Assembly (NCBI RefSeq): GCF_947179165.1
Contig: NC_077240.1
Coordinates: 52,334,001-52,398,000 of the forward strand
Reading direction: 5' to 3'
From: Solanum dulcamara
Lineage: Eukaryota > Streptophyta > Magnoliopsida > Solanales > Solanaceae
Length of the DNA stretch: 64,000 nucleotides
Shown: positions 34,591 to 45,130 of the stretch, in pieces
Numbering within the stretch: the stretch's first letter is position 1
How the letters are laid out: every line of letters starts with the position of its first letter
The notes under the pieces: model-generated
What the model was told of the DNA's origin: nothing
The model's database searches: none
Seen by the model: only the letters and a program-made list of their open reading frames with translations
Translations under genes and position numbers: made by a program

Positions 34591-37500
34591 CAAAGTTTCA
34601 TGGATTTGGACCTTGTGTTGATGCTACTCTTACAAGCGGCATTGTCTGAACTGGTAGAGTTCTCTTGTTTCTTTTTTTTCTTCTTACCCTGCTGACCCCT
34701 GGGTGATAGGCCCTGCTTCTCAGATATCTGCAGTACTTTATCCTGAATTATAGTATCTGTGGTAGGATCAAATGTCCTCAAAGGATATGCACTAGTTTCT
34801 TCATCTTCCTCATTAGTTTGTTCCCTCTGGTCAGAGTCCTCTTCATCTTTAGAGTGAGTAACTCTATATTCATCCTCCCAATCTTCTGATATGAATCTCT
34901 TGTTGAGTACACACATCTCAGTAGATGTGGTCTGAGCCTGAAGAGGTGGCACATGAATCCCAGCCTATTCTTCAACCAACACATAGTTTACCCTCTGCTG
35001 AGAAGTTTCAGAGTGAATGTGCCCTAGTTTACTTTGCTGTTTCTTCATTGCATCCCTCTTCTTCTTACTTAAAGATAGAGTACTTTTATTGTTTATAAAA
35101 AAAATTTCTGCACCATGCTTTTGATCACTACTCTTTGGAGAAATAGCATTTCCTTTATCAGTTTCAGTTGCCTGGAATCTGTCAAAAATATGTTGCACCT
35201 CAGCTTGTTGGACCTGCATATTGGACCTTGTGACATCTGGAGGAGTGGTTGCAGGGGCTCTGTGGTCTTCCCTATGGTCAACCAATGGATTTTCCCTCCC
35301 CTTGGTTTCCTCTTCCTGCACATTAGTGGGTGTCTCCTGTGTTCCCCCTTCCTCACCTCCATAAACTTCTTCAGCCACAACAGCAATAGTATTTAAAACA
35401 TTAAAGCTATTGGGAGAGCCATGGGGGTGTGGGAGCACTGAGTCAATACCTAGGACTTTGGCATTATTGCATTCCACAGCAGTTTGCTTTTCTGTAATTT
35501 TGCTAGTTTCCTTCCTTTTAAACACATGCTGAATGGGCTTGTGGGGATTGGGAACCAATATTCTATGGGGAGGGGGGTGTTGACTCTGGACTCCAGAGAC
35601 AACATTACATGTTTGGACATTATCATTATTAATATTAAAGCAAGTACCTGATGGCAGTATGTTCCTTGGTTGCTGATTATCACTGGTTGTTGGTTGAGGC
35701 ATTTTTGAGCTTTCTCCTTGGTGCATCCTGCTTTGTTTACTTTGATGAAGAGTTCCTTATTGGTGAGATTGGTTATTCTTCTTGGTTTTCTTTTTTTGAG
35801 TTTGCCATTCCTCTTTTTCTTGGTTATTTTCATGGTCTTCATCAGCATTATTAGGCTGCCTTTCCTTGTTGTTGTTTTTCTCTTGGAAATGCTGTTCATT
35901 AGCCTTACCTGTGCTGGTTTTGTCCTTGTCTACAATAGTTTTTTCTTGAATTTTCTTTTGCCTATTTTCCTCTTCTCTTCTCTTCACTGTACAGGTAGTG
36001 TGAGTGTGGCCTTGATGCCTGCAGTGCTAGCAATATTCAGGCACCCCTTCATATTGAATTGGTTGCCATCTACCCTTGCCATTCACATCTTTTTGAAAGC
36101 CTATCCATACATGTTAGGGTCTTTGTTTTGTAAGATCCACTTGAACCTTTACTTTAGCAACACTACCTCTAGTTTTTTTATATGTTGCCAAGTCCAGGAA
36201 CAACACTTTCCCAACCGGAGATAAAAGAGGTGTAACCACTTCCATACTATAGCAATGCCAAGGAAGTTCTGGTAGGATTGCCCAAATCGGTACCAAGGGA
36301 GTTTCCTCCTCTAGTTTAAATGTGGGAGTCCAAAGCTGTAGCCTCATGAGCTGGCCTTGGATGAACATTTTTCCTTTTGACCACACTATTGTGTGATCAA
36401 ACTCATTGTCCAAGTCAATGTAGATGTGTCTGGAGTTGAAGTGAGTCAGCTTAACCCCTCCTTTAAGCTTAGTTTGTAGGATGAACTCTTTTCTAATAAC
36501 TTCCATCCTTGGCATTGTATGTGTAAACTTCCCAATAAGGGTGTATTTAAACTTAGTTGCTAAGTTAACCATGAAGTCCTCTTCAGAGAATAAAACTGCA
36601 GGGTATCCTTGCTTTGTGGTGATTTCAGGGGGAGAGATACCTATAGGAGCACTTTGGGCCTCTTGGGCTCTAAGTCTGGTAGCAAGAGTGTGTGTCACAA
36701 TAGGATTTGGAGGGTTGGGAGTATTTGGAATAGGAGTTCTGGTTTGGTTGTTGATTTTGGGAGCATGATTGTTCCTAATTGGTGGATGGCTATTCTGATC
36801 TTTTTTATGGTTGTTGGGATTGAACACCTCAAAGTTGTTAGAAACTTTCAAGGGAGCAGAGTTGGGAATGTAATGTTTGTGACCAGCTGTTTGGTTTACT
36901 GCAGGACCTTTGGGATGTTGATTGCTTACACCACCTTATTGGATTTGGCTCTTACCTTTACCATTAGTTTTATCACTTAACTCAGATTGTACACTAGTCA
37001 TATTTTCCGCAGTAATTCCATTTCCAATTTGGACAGCACATATAGGATTAGAAATCAATTCAATAGGCTGCATATTAGAATTTAAGACAGTGGCTGGCTC
37101 AATTGCATTAGATTACAATTGAGCTTGAATACTAGTATAAGTAATTCTATCATGAACAATATGACTATCAAGGTTAGGATACTTACCTGGTGATACTTGA
37201 GCAAAAGCTCTGATTTTCTGAACACTGGGATCATTTGGCACTGTCAATAGCTCTTGCTCAGTATGATCAACATGGTCGTTATTGAGTCTAACATGTGTAT
37301 TAGTTATTTGATCTCTTTGACATTGATGCATATTTTCTTAATGCTGAGTAGTGTCCTGATACATTAAAGAATGCAATGCACCATCTGCAGTCTCACATTG
37401 TTCTTCTACTTGATGGATACCTTTGCGACTTTTCGAATTTGAATTATTTGAGGGAAATTCGAAACAACATGAATAGTTTTTTGGACTGGCATCATCAATG

Positions 37501-38339
37501 TGAGCATTTTGGTATAGGTGTTGCTGCAATTGGATCACTTGAACTCCGGTGGCTTCACCTTGACAGTCGTCATGACGACTTTTCAAATTTGAAGCATTTG
37601 GTGATGATTCGAGATATTCCATATGTGTGGGGAGCTTCTCAATACTGTCCTGAACCAGTTGGCATTGGTCGCGCAATAGTTGGTTCGCCGGAGCTCCTGT
37701 GACACCATTGATGGCAGTGTTTAAAGAGAAATTCGAAGCATGTTGTTGTGATTCGAGATGGTGCCTGGTATCTGGGAGATGCTCCTCATTTTCGTGAACA
37801 CTTTGGCATTGGTTTCGTCCCATTTGGATCACTGGAGCTACGGCGCCGGCGTCAATTTGTTCGCCGGTGATCATTTCACCTGAAATGTTTATTCCCAGAG
37901 GGGCGCCATATTCTTGCGAGCAAAACCCAGGTGGTGCGATGGCTTGAAAGTTGCCGGAGCTGCCTGAAAATTGAAGGTGCATTGGCGGCGCTCTGGCGGC
38001 GTTGCTGATGGACTGCGCCTGTTCATTGCTGCCAATTTGTTGATTATTTTCGTTCCAAATTTGAACTGTAGGTCGTATATGTGATGAAGAATCATCACCA
38101 GTAGTCCTTATAACATTTAGTAATCCACGATTCCTTAGAGATATGATTTTTTCAGCTTGCAGTAACTCCTCACTAGAACAATGAACAGTGATCACTTCAT
38201 TCTTTTGCGAATTCGAAGAGTTGTAGGTTAAATCTGATGACGCGGTAACTTTTTTTGTGTTCGTATCGACGGAATCTACGATTCCATCTTTCGAATGAAA
38301 TTTTTCAGTGTCGGGAGGTGGGTCCCACCCCATTTCCAT
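34590..38339 (-). pseudogene. LINE ORF1: DUF4283-type protein with CCHC zinc knuckle, broken
   Basis: It starts at the ATG at 38339 (MEMGWDPPPDTEKFHSKD), which opens a 333-residue frame that is low in complexity and rich in Gln and Asn. After stops near 37338 and 37113, the region 36851-36114 reads as a DUF4283 domain: QGYPAVLFSEEDFMVNLATK, YTLIGKFTHTMPRMEVIRKE, HIYIDLDNEFDHTIVWSKGK and WAILPELPWHCYSMEVV. DUF4283 is typical of plant L1 and gag-like nucleic-acid-binding proteins. A zinc knuckle follows at about 36040-35990 (HCRHQGHTHTTC, with the preceding Cys followed by a stop). Then come a Lys/Glu/Gln-rich basic tail and a Ser/Thr-rich segment to 34590. The final TGA overlaps the ORF2 ATG by one base (TGATG). 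It binds element RNA in a live LINE. Confidence 0.85.
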
Positions 38340-38406
38340 TTTTATGCCTAAAATGCCCTTGTAGGGAGTCTTTTGCTGAGAGATCTACTTGAACCCAAAT
38401 ATAGTT

Positions 38407-39291
38407 GGGTATATTTGTCATTGTTTGTACCTTCTGGGGGTATGGGCATTTGATCAATTATTATTTGATTATACTTGAACTTACTTCTTGTTGTAGTGTA
38501 GTTAGTCTGTAGGGTGTCCTACTTTAGACTTATGGTTGGTATTTTTCTTCTAGGTTCAGTTGGATAAGGCCATAGGTAGCTATGTGTTTTAGCGGTGATA
38601 GTTAGTATTCCATTACTGAGTAGTTGACTCCTACGGTGCCTTCTTATTGTAAATAGGTTGTTGGTTGGCGCTTTCATGTACCTTTCTTGACTCTACTCTT
38701 TTTCTATACATCGTTTGCCTTACTTCTTGTCTTTATTGTTTTAGTTCCTCATTAGTTACTTGTGCTATATTTACCTTGTTATATGTTATCTATATTTTCT
38801 TTATCTATGGAGTTCAGTCGGTCTATGCCTACTGAGTACCACTAGTTGGTACTCATAGTACACTTCTACCCCTTGCAGATCATAGTATTGATTATCGCAG
38901 TTGATTTGGACTGGTGCAAAGTATCTTTTGATTCAGAGATTTAGTGAGTTCCTAACATCCAGAGTTGTCGACTTCCATCTATGTTGGATTAGGAATAGTC
39001 TTTACTTACTTTTGAATACTATTTGTACTTATATTTGTATTTTATAAGTCTCGTACTCCCATTTTGATTTAGATCCTTAATTATTGACTGATGTTGGGTC
39101 TTGGGGTGGTTCCTTGTGTTTTACTTCAGTTGTTCTCGTTCTTCTCATTTCTATTTACCTTTTACTTTATTCACTTATCCTCTTCTTGATAGCCCGTTGC
39201 TTCTGGTTCTAGGCTAAGGGTTAAGGATTAAGCTAACCTACTTGTAAGTGTTAGTTGGTGCCACCATGTCCTGAAAAATTAGGTCATGACA
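38407..39291 (+). repeat. 5' LTR of element D, piece 3
   Basis: It begins with the right LINE target duplication (38407-38422) and then aligns with 53476-54343 ('attgtttgtac', 'gtagggtgtcctactttaga/gtttgga', 'ttctaggttcagttgga'). It ends AGGTCATGACA at 39291. Confidence 0.88.
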
Positions 39292-39293
39292 AG

Positions 39294-39305
39294 TTGATAT
39301 CAGAG
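39294..39305 (+). other. Primer binding site of element D (degenerate)
   Basis: TTGATATCAGAG lies two bases after the LTR end. It is a variant of TGGTATCAGAGC. Confidence 0.65.
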
Positions 39306-39309
39306 TTCT

Positions 39310-39664
39310 AGGTTGAACTACATCATTGGTATGAAGGAAATGCCTAGTAAAGTCCTGCGGATCGGTATAGAGACATTCGTATCCAATCTTCAGGAGGCGA
39401 TGGGGAATATTTAGGAAATTTTGTTCTTAACTCCTTATCATGTGTCCTTACTTTGAGTAATCTCTAAAACTGATCCTTTGGAACCCATTCCTTCTTATAT
39501 GGATAGCATGAGGTTTCTAGTGGACCCGATTAGAGCGTCAACAGGTTCTACCATAGTTTCAGCAGATGGTTCTCAGGCAAGAGATAGGTTGGTGGTTCCC
39601 CAGCAGAGTTCGTCATCAGTTTAGGAGTATGTCATAGGATTTCTTGAGTGGGATGGGCATAACC
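39310..39664 (+). pseudogene. Element D gag N-terminal remnant
   Basis: Translation around 39330-39655 gives short blocks such as SYMDSMRFLVDPIRASTGST and VSADGSQARDRLVVPQQSSS. These look like the low-complexity start of a gypsy gag. It has stops and is cut at TAACC (39660-39664) by element E, resuming at 44438. Assignment rests on position after the primer site and on style, not on a firm domain. Confidence 0.45.
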
Positions 39665-40707
39665 TGATAGCATCCAAAATGGCATATTCATTAAAACTAA
39701 TGGGTTCAACAAAAAAATCAAGAAGTTGTTTACTATGGAAGAAATTCTAAAGATGAGCCCAATATGAAGCCCAAAAGAAATATTGAGGTCCAAAGGTCAA
39801 CTGGTGAATGTCACAGGAAAGAGGCCCAATTTTGCTTAGGTTAAAGTCAACAAATATAGGCTTCCATATGAAGAAATTTTGTGGTAATTAGGTCTAGAAG
39901 ATTCCAAGAATTAGCCACAAGAAAAGATTGCTTTCTGCCTAAGTTTTGAGAGAAGAGTAGTCAAACTTTTCAAGATTGCCAAGATTCTTTTCCTAGATGA
40001 GTTTTACCTTGTTTTTTTATTTATCTATAGGTTATTTATGTTTTCCTTGTTCTATTTATGATCTCCCTAGTACAATTAATGCTTTCCTAGAACTAGTAAA
40101 GTTATTCCTAATTAAGTTACTTTATTTCCTTTATAGAGTAGGATTTACCTTGTAATTTTCTTTCTAGATTTTGGCTACCCCTTTAGCTTATTCTAAAAGG
40201 TCTTGGACATACTACACCACTCTTCTATATATAAAGGTCCTTTTTCATTCATTGAGGACAATTAGATTGATATTAATAATATTTTAAGAGTTCTGTGGAA
40301 CCTGTGTGACTTGTTCTTTGAGAATTTATCTTTAAACCTTTACTTGTTTAATAGTTTAAGGTATAAGGTAATTTACTCTTGTGATATCTTTGATTCCTTT
40401 TTGGTATTCTTTAGAAGATGATTAGTTTCATTTACTAAATGTTGTCTTAAGTTACTCATAAATCGGTTAAGATTCGTATCTACTATTTTGATTCGGTTTC
40501 TCAAGTAAAGGTATTAGATTTCATACATATATCTATATTTTGTTACTTGAAACTTTTCAAGGCTTTAGAAAAATCCTTTGAAATTCTTTGATCATTCCTT
40601 TGAATTTCTCATATTTTATTTTTAGTTTTCTGATTCTTTTAGGTTTGCTTCCGCACTTCAATATTTTGAACTCTGAATTTGGGATCTTTGTAACCCCAAT
40701 ATTATCA
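39665..40707 (+). repeat. 5' LTR of element E
   Basis: A 1043-bp LTR from TGATAGCATCC to CCAATATTATCA. It aligns along its full length with 43398-44432, with scattered substitutions and small indels. Confidence 0.92.
40226..40235 (+). promoter_or_regulatory. Probable TATA box of element E LTR
   Basis: TATATATAAA is followed by GGTCCTTTTTCATTCATT. The 3' LTR has TATATATAGG in the same place (43949-43958). Judged by motif and position only. Confidence 0.5.
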
Positions 40708-40709
40708 AT

Positions 40710-40721
40710 TGGTATTAGAGC
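40710..40721 (+). other. Primer binding site of element E
   Basis: TGGTATTAGAGC lies two bases after the LTR. It is one mismatch from the Met-tRNA primer motif. Confidence 0.8.
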
Positions 40722-40823
40722 AGTTCTATCAAAATTCTATTCTTGGTAAATTTTGGGATTTCTTGAATATCAAGAGCAAAAAAAATAGAAAAAAAGTGAT
40801 AACTTTTTCTTCAAGAAATATAA

Positions 40824-41305
40824 TTGTTTGTTGTCCAAGAAATCTAATTACTTGCTCTCCAAGAAATTTGATTACTTGCTCTCCAAAAAATTTGATTACT
40901 TGATCTCTTAGTTTTGCATTAGTTTGTTATCAAAGAAAAAGGAAACAAGAAGAGGGGAATCTAGATCTTTAAGTATAAGAGAATTATCTTATTCTTAGGA
41001 GTTTGTTCTAAATATTTTCCTGTTGTTCGTATTTTGTTTCAACTAAATCTTACTTGTTCTAGGATTGTTTGTTGTCCAAGAAATATAATTACTTGCTCTC
41101 TAAGAAATTTGATTACTTGCTCTCCAAGAAATTTAATTACTTGATCTCTTAGTTTTGCATTAGTTTGTTATCAAAGAAAAAGGAAACAAGAAGAGGGGAA
41201 TCTAGATCTTTAAGTATAAGAGAATTATCTTATTCTTACGAGTTTGTTCTAAATATTTTACTATTGTTCGTATTTTGTTTCAACTAAATCTTACTTGTTC
41301 TAGGA
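40824..41305 (+). repeat. 241-bp tandem duplication in the element E leader
   Basis: Two near-identical copies (about 40824-41064 and 41065-41305), offset by 241 bases. Each starts with TTGTTTGTTGTCCAAGAAAT. Each contains about three short repeats of the AAGAAATTTGATTACTTGCT type and a purine run AAACAAGAAGAGGGGAATC that echoes the real polypurine tract. Confidence 0.88.
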
Positions 41306-41487
41306 TTGGTTCTTTGCTTTCTTTTGTTCTCCAAAAATCTATACTTTATTTCTAAGAACTTGATACTTGTTTTGATTTAATTATAAATCTTGAAAGTATT
41401 TGTTCAAAGGTTATTTTGAGGGGAAAAGGCAAGTGTGGGTGAGCTTAATAGAGAAAAAAAAAGCCAAATTGAGATATACTTATTTTC

Positions 41488-41952
41488 TTGATATTTTTTG
41501 AGATGTTTCAAACAGGTAAGGAAACTAAAGCTGGAACTCAAAACCACACCAACGTTGCTGAAGTGCTAATAACACAATTGGAAAATATGAATGTCACCTT
41601 TGATGAATTGAAGAGAAAAAATATTTTTCATACAAGGTGTGAGATAAAGGATATTACTTTTTCTATGATTATTAATCGTGAAAGTAGTGCTAATGTGGTA
41701 AGATCATACGTGGTGGAGAAGTTGGAACTTACATGCATCAAACATACTACTCCTTACAAGCATCAATGGCTAAATAATTTTGGTGAGTATAAAGTGACTA
41801 AGCAATGTATGATTTCTTTCTCTATTGGGAGGTATTCCGATAATGTTCTTTGTGATGTAATTCCAATGCAAGATTGTCATATTATGCTTGAAAGTCCATG
41901 GAAGTTTAACAGGAATGCAATTCATGAGGAGAAAGAATTGAGTTTCTCTTGA
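41488..41952 (+). CDS. Retropepsin-like ORF of element E
   Basis: An open frame of 154 codons from ATG 41488. The core from about residue 47 matches the gypsy aspartic-protease fold: IFHTRCEIKDITFSMIINRE, SSANVVRSYVVEKLELTC, PYKHQWLNNFGEYKVTKQ, MISFSIGRYSDNVLCDVIPM and IMLESPWKFNRNAIHEE. In active relatives the first block carries an IDxGS motif; here it reads INRES, so the catalytic Asp is Asn. It is probably inactive, or kept only for spacing. The N-terminal 45 residues (VAEVLITQLENMNVTFDEL) look helical. Its position after the leader, with no gag before it, is unusual. The ORF ends at 41952; a Glu/Lys-rich stretch follows in another frame. Confidence 0.72.
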   Translation: MIFFEMFQTGKETKAGTQNHTNVAEVLITQLENMNVTFDELKRKNIFHTRCEIKDITFSMIINRESSANVVRSYVVEKLELTCIKHTTPYKHQWLNNFGEYKVTKQCMISFSIGRYSDNVLCDVIPMQDCHIMLESPWKFNRNAIHEEKELSFS

Positions 41953-42010
41953 GCTAAAATAAAGAAAATGTACACTTGTATCTTTAACTCCATCTCAAGC
42001 TTATGAGCAT

Positions 42011-42339
42011 GTGAAAGAATTGATGATAAAAATTGAGAGAGAAAAGAATGAGAGGATTATGGAATTGCAAGTTGATATTCCACGAGAGGAAAAAGAAGAT
42101 GATGTGTTGATGGAAGAGAATGGGAAGTCAACTGAGAAAAAAAGTGAGATTGAGAGAAAAGAAAAGAGAGATGGCCATGAGAGCATAAAAGAGAGGGATA
42201 TTTGTGAGGTAGAGAGAGAAAAATAAGAGATTTTGAGTGAGGTTATTTCTTATTCTAATTCTAACATTACTATTTCTTCTTCTATTTGTTTTGATCTCTT
42301 GTAGATACACGAGAGAAAATATGTGTTGAAAAATCATCA
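42011..42339 (+). pseudogene. Charged coiled-coil-like segment of element E
   Basis: The 71-codon frame at 42011-42226 is almost all Glu, Lys, Arg and Ile (MKELMIKIEREKNERIMELQ). It is followed by a stop. The reading returns to the protease frame from 42340 (MDKLELKVVDTTCPTEKVHD). This is likely a linker of one ancestral polyprotein now broken by frameshifts. No domain is recognised. Confidence 0.35.
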
Positions 42340-42515
42340 TTGGATAAACTTGAACTTAAGGTGGTTGATACTACATGTCCCACTGAGAAAGTGCATGATG
42401 ATGAGAATGATAAAGGTAAAGAGAATTACTTAGGGTCTGTCCAAGATAAAACTCATGACAAAAAGTTCAACAAGGCAATTGTGGATCAAACACCCATGAA
42501 CAAGGAATTATTCCT

Positions 42516-43316
42516 TTGCTACATAAGACCAAGTACGGTATATATAATATGTTTATTCACATTCTTGGTATTCCTAAAATACCTAAGGTCTTTTTTGAGG
42601 TAATGAACTACACTCTTCATTCTTGTATTGGTGACTTTATTAATTTTGAGGATGATGATATTTTCCTATATAATAAGTCATTAATCGTAACCTCTAAGTC
42701 CAATAAGAGCAATTCATTCCTTTTTAAAATTGAGTATGACGTAGTTGATTGTGGATTCTCACTTGAAAAGAAGCGTGATGTTTGTGCGAGGAGGATTGTG
42801 AATGAGTTGGATGGTTCTTCTCTTATTCTAGTGTCAAATAAGTTTTTGTGTAATAACTTGTTAGAATACGATTCTTTACGTGTGATGAGTCATAATTTTT
42901 TAAGTGTTGGTTATTATGATTTTAAAAGGGTGTTTGCTACTAGTGATGAGGAGATACATGACTATGAGCACTATAATGCTTATATAAATAGCACATACAT
43001 AGAAGAATTGGTAGGAGGTACTATTGAGGATGCATTGCTATATCATAAAAGTATCCAATTTGATGCAATTTTTTTATTTTCTTTGTCATACCCATCAAAT
43101 TACTATATTGAAAGAACTAACTTAGAGTTGCATGTATCATTCACAACAACATCTAAACAAGAATTTTGTTGTGCTTATATAAGTAGAAAATTATTTTATT
43201 GGGATGATAATGTCCACATGCTTTACAAAAGTGTATTTATACATGATAAGATTAATTGGGTTAAGTGGACACATGGTCACTATCTTTTTTTTCCTATCAT
43301 TATTGCTTTCAATTAA
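42516..43316 (+). CDS. 266-aa ORF of unknown function in element E
   Basis: The longest open frame in E. The first residues (MLHKTKYGIYNMFIHILGIP) may extend the segment before it through a frameshift, so the ATG is not certain. Blocks include VMNYTLHSCIGDFINFEDDD, SFLFKIEYDVVDCGFSLEKK, DVCARRIVNELDGSSLILVS and TYIEELVGGTIEDALLYHKS. A hydrophobic end reads HGHYLFFPIIIAFN. I see no RT, integrase, RNase H or zinc-knuckle motif, and I do not recognise the fold. The ORF is intact over 800 bases, although its neighbours in the same element have breaks. It ends about 70 bases before the purine tract, where the integrase C-terminus would normally sit. It could be a heavily diverged polyprotein segment or a captured sequence. 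Confidence 0.5.
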   Translation: MLHKTKYGIYNMFIHILGIPKIPKVFFEVMNYTLHSCIGDFINFEDDDIFLYNKSLIVTSKSNKSNSFLFKIEYDVVDCGFSLEKKRDVCARRIVNELDGSSLILVSNKFLCNNLLEYDSLRVMSHNFLSVGYYDFKRVFATSDEEIHDYEHYNAYINSTYIEELVGGTIEDALLYHKSIQFDAIFLFSLSYPSNYYIERTNLELHVSFTTTSKQEFCCAYISRKLFYWDDNVHMLYKSVFIHDKINWVKWTHGHYLFFPIIIAFN

Positions 43317-43384
43317 TGGAAGTTGTTTACTAACGCATGTCTTCTTGATTTTGCGAGATTTCAATTCGAGGATGAATTGCTTTC

Positions 43385-43397
43385 AAGAAGAGGGGAA
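43385..43397 (+). other. Polypurine tract of element E
   Basis: AAGAAGAGGGGAA lies directly before the 3' LTR (43398). The bases before it, encoding FEDELLSRRG in one frame, are the usual end of a gypsy polyprotein. Confidence 0.75.
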
Positions 43398-44432
43398 TAA
43401 TAGCATCCAGAATGGCATACTTCATTAAAGCTAATGGGTTCAATAAACAAATAAAGAAGTTTTTTTACTATGAAAAAAATTCCAAAGATGAGCCCAAAAA
43501 GAATATTGAGGTCCGAAGGTCAACTTGTGAATGTCAAAGGAAAGAGACCCAATTTTCTTAGGTTAAAGTTAACAAATATAGGCTTTTATATGAAGAAATT
43601 TCGTTGTAATTAGGTCTAGAAGAGTCCAAGAATCAACCACAACAAAAGATTGCTTTCTGCCCAAATTTTTAGAGAAGTCTAGTCAAACTTTTCAAGATTG
43701 TCAAGATTCTTTTCCTAGATGGGTTTTACCTTGTTTCTTTATTTATATATAGGTTATTAATATTTTTCTTGTTCTATTTATGATCTCCCTAGTACAGTTT
43801 AATGCTTTCCTAGAACTAGCAAAGTTATTCCCAATTAGGTTACTTTATTGCCTTTCTAGAGTAGGATTTACCTTATTATTTTCTTTCTAGATTTTGAGTA
43901 CCCCGTTAGCTTGTTCTAAAAGGTATTGGACGTACTATACCCTTATCCTATATATAGGGGTCCTTTTTCATTCATTAAGGATAGTTAGATTGATATTAAT
44001 AATATTTTGAGAGTTTTGTTGAACCATTGTGACTTGTTCTTGGAGAATTTATCTTTAAACCTTTACTTGTTTCATTGTTTAAGGTATAAGGTAATTTAAA
44101 TCTTGTGATATATTTGATTCCTTTTTTGGTATTCTTTATAGGGTGATTAGTTTCATATACTATTTGTTGTCTTTAGTTATTCATAAAGTGGCCAAGATCC
44201 GTATCTACTATTTTGATTCATTTTCTTAAGTGAAGGAATTAGATTTTATTCATATATTTATATGTTGTTACTTGGATATTGTCAAGGCTTTAGAAAAATC
44301 CTTTGAAATTATTGGATCATTCCTTTGAATTTCTCATATCTTATTTGTAGTTTTCTGATTCTTTTAGGGTTGCTTTCATACTTCAATATTTTTAACTCTG
44401 AATTTGGGATCTTCATAACCCCGATGTTATAA
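43398..44432 (+). repeat. 3' LTR of element E
   Basis: A 1035-bp partner of 39665-40707. Its terminal dinucleotides are mutated (TAATAGCATCC at the start and GATGTTATAA at the end, versus TGATAGC and ATTATCA). It is followed by the TAACC duplication. Confidence 0.92.
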
Positions 44433-44437
44433 TAACC

Positions 44438-45130
44438 CCACACCATCCCCTACAGATTGATATATATGTTGGGAGTTCATTAGGGGATTGTCTTTGTCGC
44501 TCCATTTGGCATCGAAGCATTTGATAGTAACTGGGACTACCTTTCTCCAAGTTATTGGCCACGTGAGGGAAGTGGAGCAGACATATTTTGAGGCGTATAG
44601 ATATAGTGTTAAGAGGCCTTGCCATCAGCACAGTGGTGTCAACATTCCACTTCAGGGAGAGTATCAATTTAGCAAGGGTCACCTTCCTTGTCGATCCATT
44701 AGGTGTATGGCACTAGCACCTCAGGTCCCAGGAGGTTTGGAGGAAGGTCATGAAGTTTATAGTGGGAAGAATTTAGGTTTGGGATTTCGAGGTTCCCATT
44801 TTGGATATCTAGGTCATGGGGCCCCGGTGCATTCAGGTAGAGGCAGGGACGACTATGACAAGCCCCGTCAAGGTGTAGGCCAGAGCTCGAGGGATCAAAT
44901 TCATTTCATTCCTACCACGTTCAGGTTATTACGGGTCACTCTTCTCAGGGATGTTATGATTGTAGGGAGTTTGATCACTGGTCCATGGAGTGCCCCAAGC
45001 AATGGTTGATTCTTCAGATACTTATGGCTTCTTCTACTCCCAAACCCGAGTTGTTGAGCCTTTTTGTAGCTGTTGAGAGCTTGGTGATCGATTTAGAGAA
45101 TGTCCCTGGCATGGGACCAGTGCACAGTTT
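44438..45130 (+). pseudogene. Element D gag, C-terminal part with zinc knuckle
   Basis: This resumes D after E. A frame open at 44488-45009 gives LIVTGTTFLQVIGHVREVEQ and TYFEAYRYSVKRPCHQHSG, then PRQGVGQSSRDQIHF. In another frame near 44955-45000 lies a complete nucleocapsid zinc knuckle, CYDCREFDHWSMECPK (C-x2-C-x4-H-x4-C). The order, a capsid tail, a Gly/Arg-rich linker and then the knuckle, is typical of chromovirus gag. Frameshifts separate the blocks, so it is non-functional. Together with 39310-39664 it is the only recognisable gene of D. Confidence 0.7.

Larger units (their letters stand above)
29937..38406 (-). mobile_element. L1-type LINE retrotransposon
   Basis: An 8470-bp minus-strand LINE in D's 5' LTR. 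The target duplications are GGGTATGTTTGTCATT (29921-29936) and GGGTATATTTGTCATT (38407-38422), with one mismatch. A short T run at the left (29937-29942, extended by the duplication) is the poly(A) tail. The order on the minus strand is a 67-base 5' UTR, ORF1 (nucleic-acid binding), ORF2 (endonuclease, RT, RNase H) and a long 3' region. ORF1 and ORF2 have a few breaks, and ORF2 has lost the segment between RT and RNase H. It is the best preserved coding element in the window, so it was probably a late arrival. Confidence 0.93.
39665..44432 (+). mobile_element. Element E: small non-autonomous gypsy-related LTR element
   Basis: A 4768-bp element flanked by TAACC (39660-39664 and 44433-44437). 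The LTRs are 39665-40707 and 43398-44432. The primer site is TGGTATTAGAGC and the purine tract AAGAAGAGGGGAA. The internal 2.7 kb has no RT, RNase H or integrase. It carries a duplicated leader, a retropepsin-like ORF, a charged segment and a long ORF of unknown function. Just before the purine tract, one frame reads DFARFQFEDELLSRRG and another DFNSRMNCFQEEG. The latter resembles the usual polyprotein tail of gypsy elements (inference). E must depend on a helper element for reverse transcription and integration. Confidence 0.9.

Noticed and set aside
35651..36224. Plus-strand Leu/Phe-rich frame that looks like a membrane protein
   Set aside because: It is the complement of the Lys/Glu-rich LINE ORF1 tail; hydrophobicity is an antisense artefact.
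36481..36980. Plus-strand open frames of 95 and 123 codons
   Set aside because: They are antisense shadows of the LINE DUF4283 region, which reads clearly on the minus strand.
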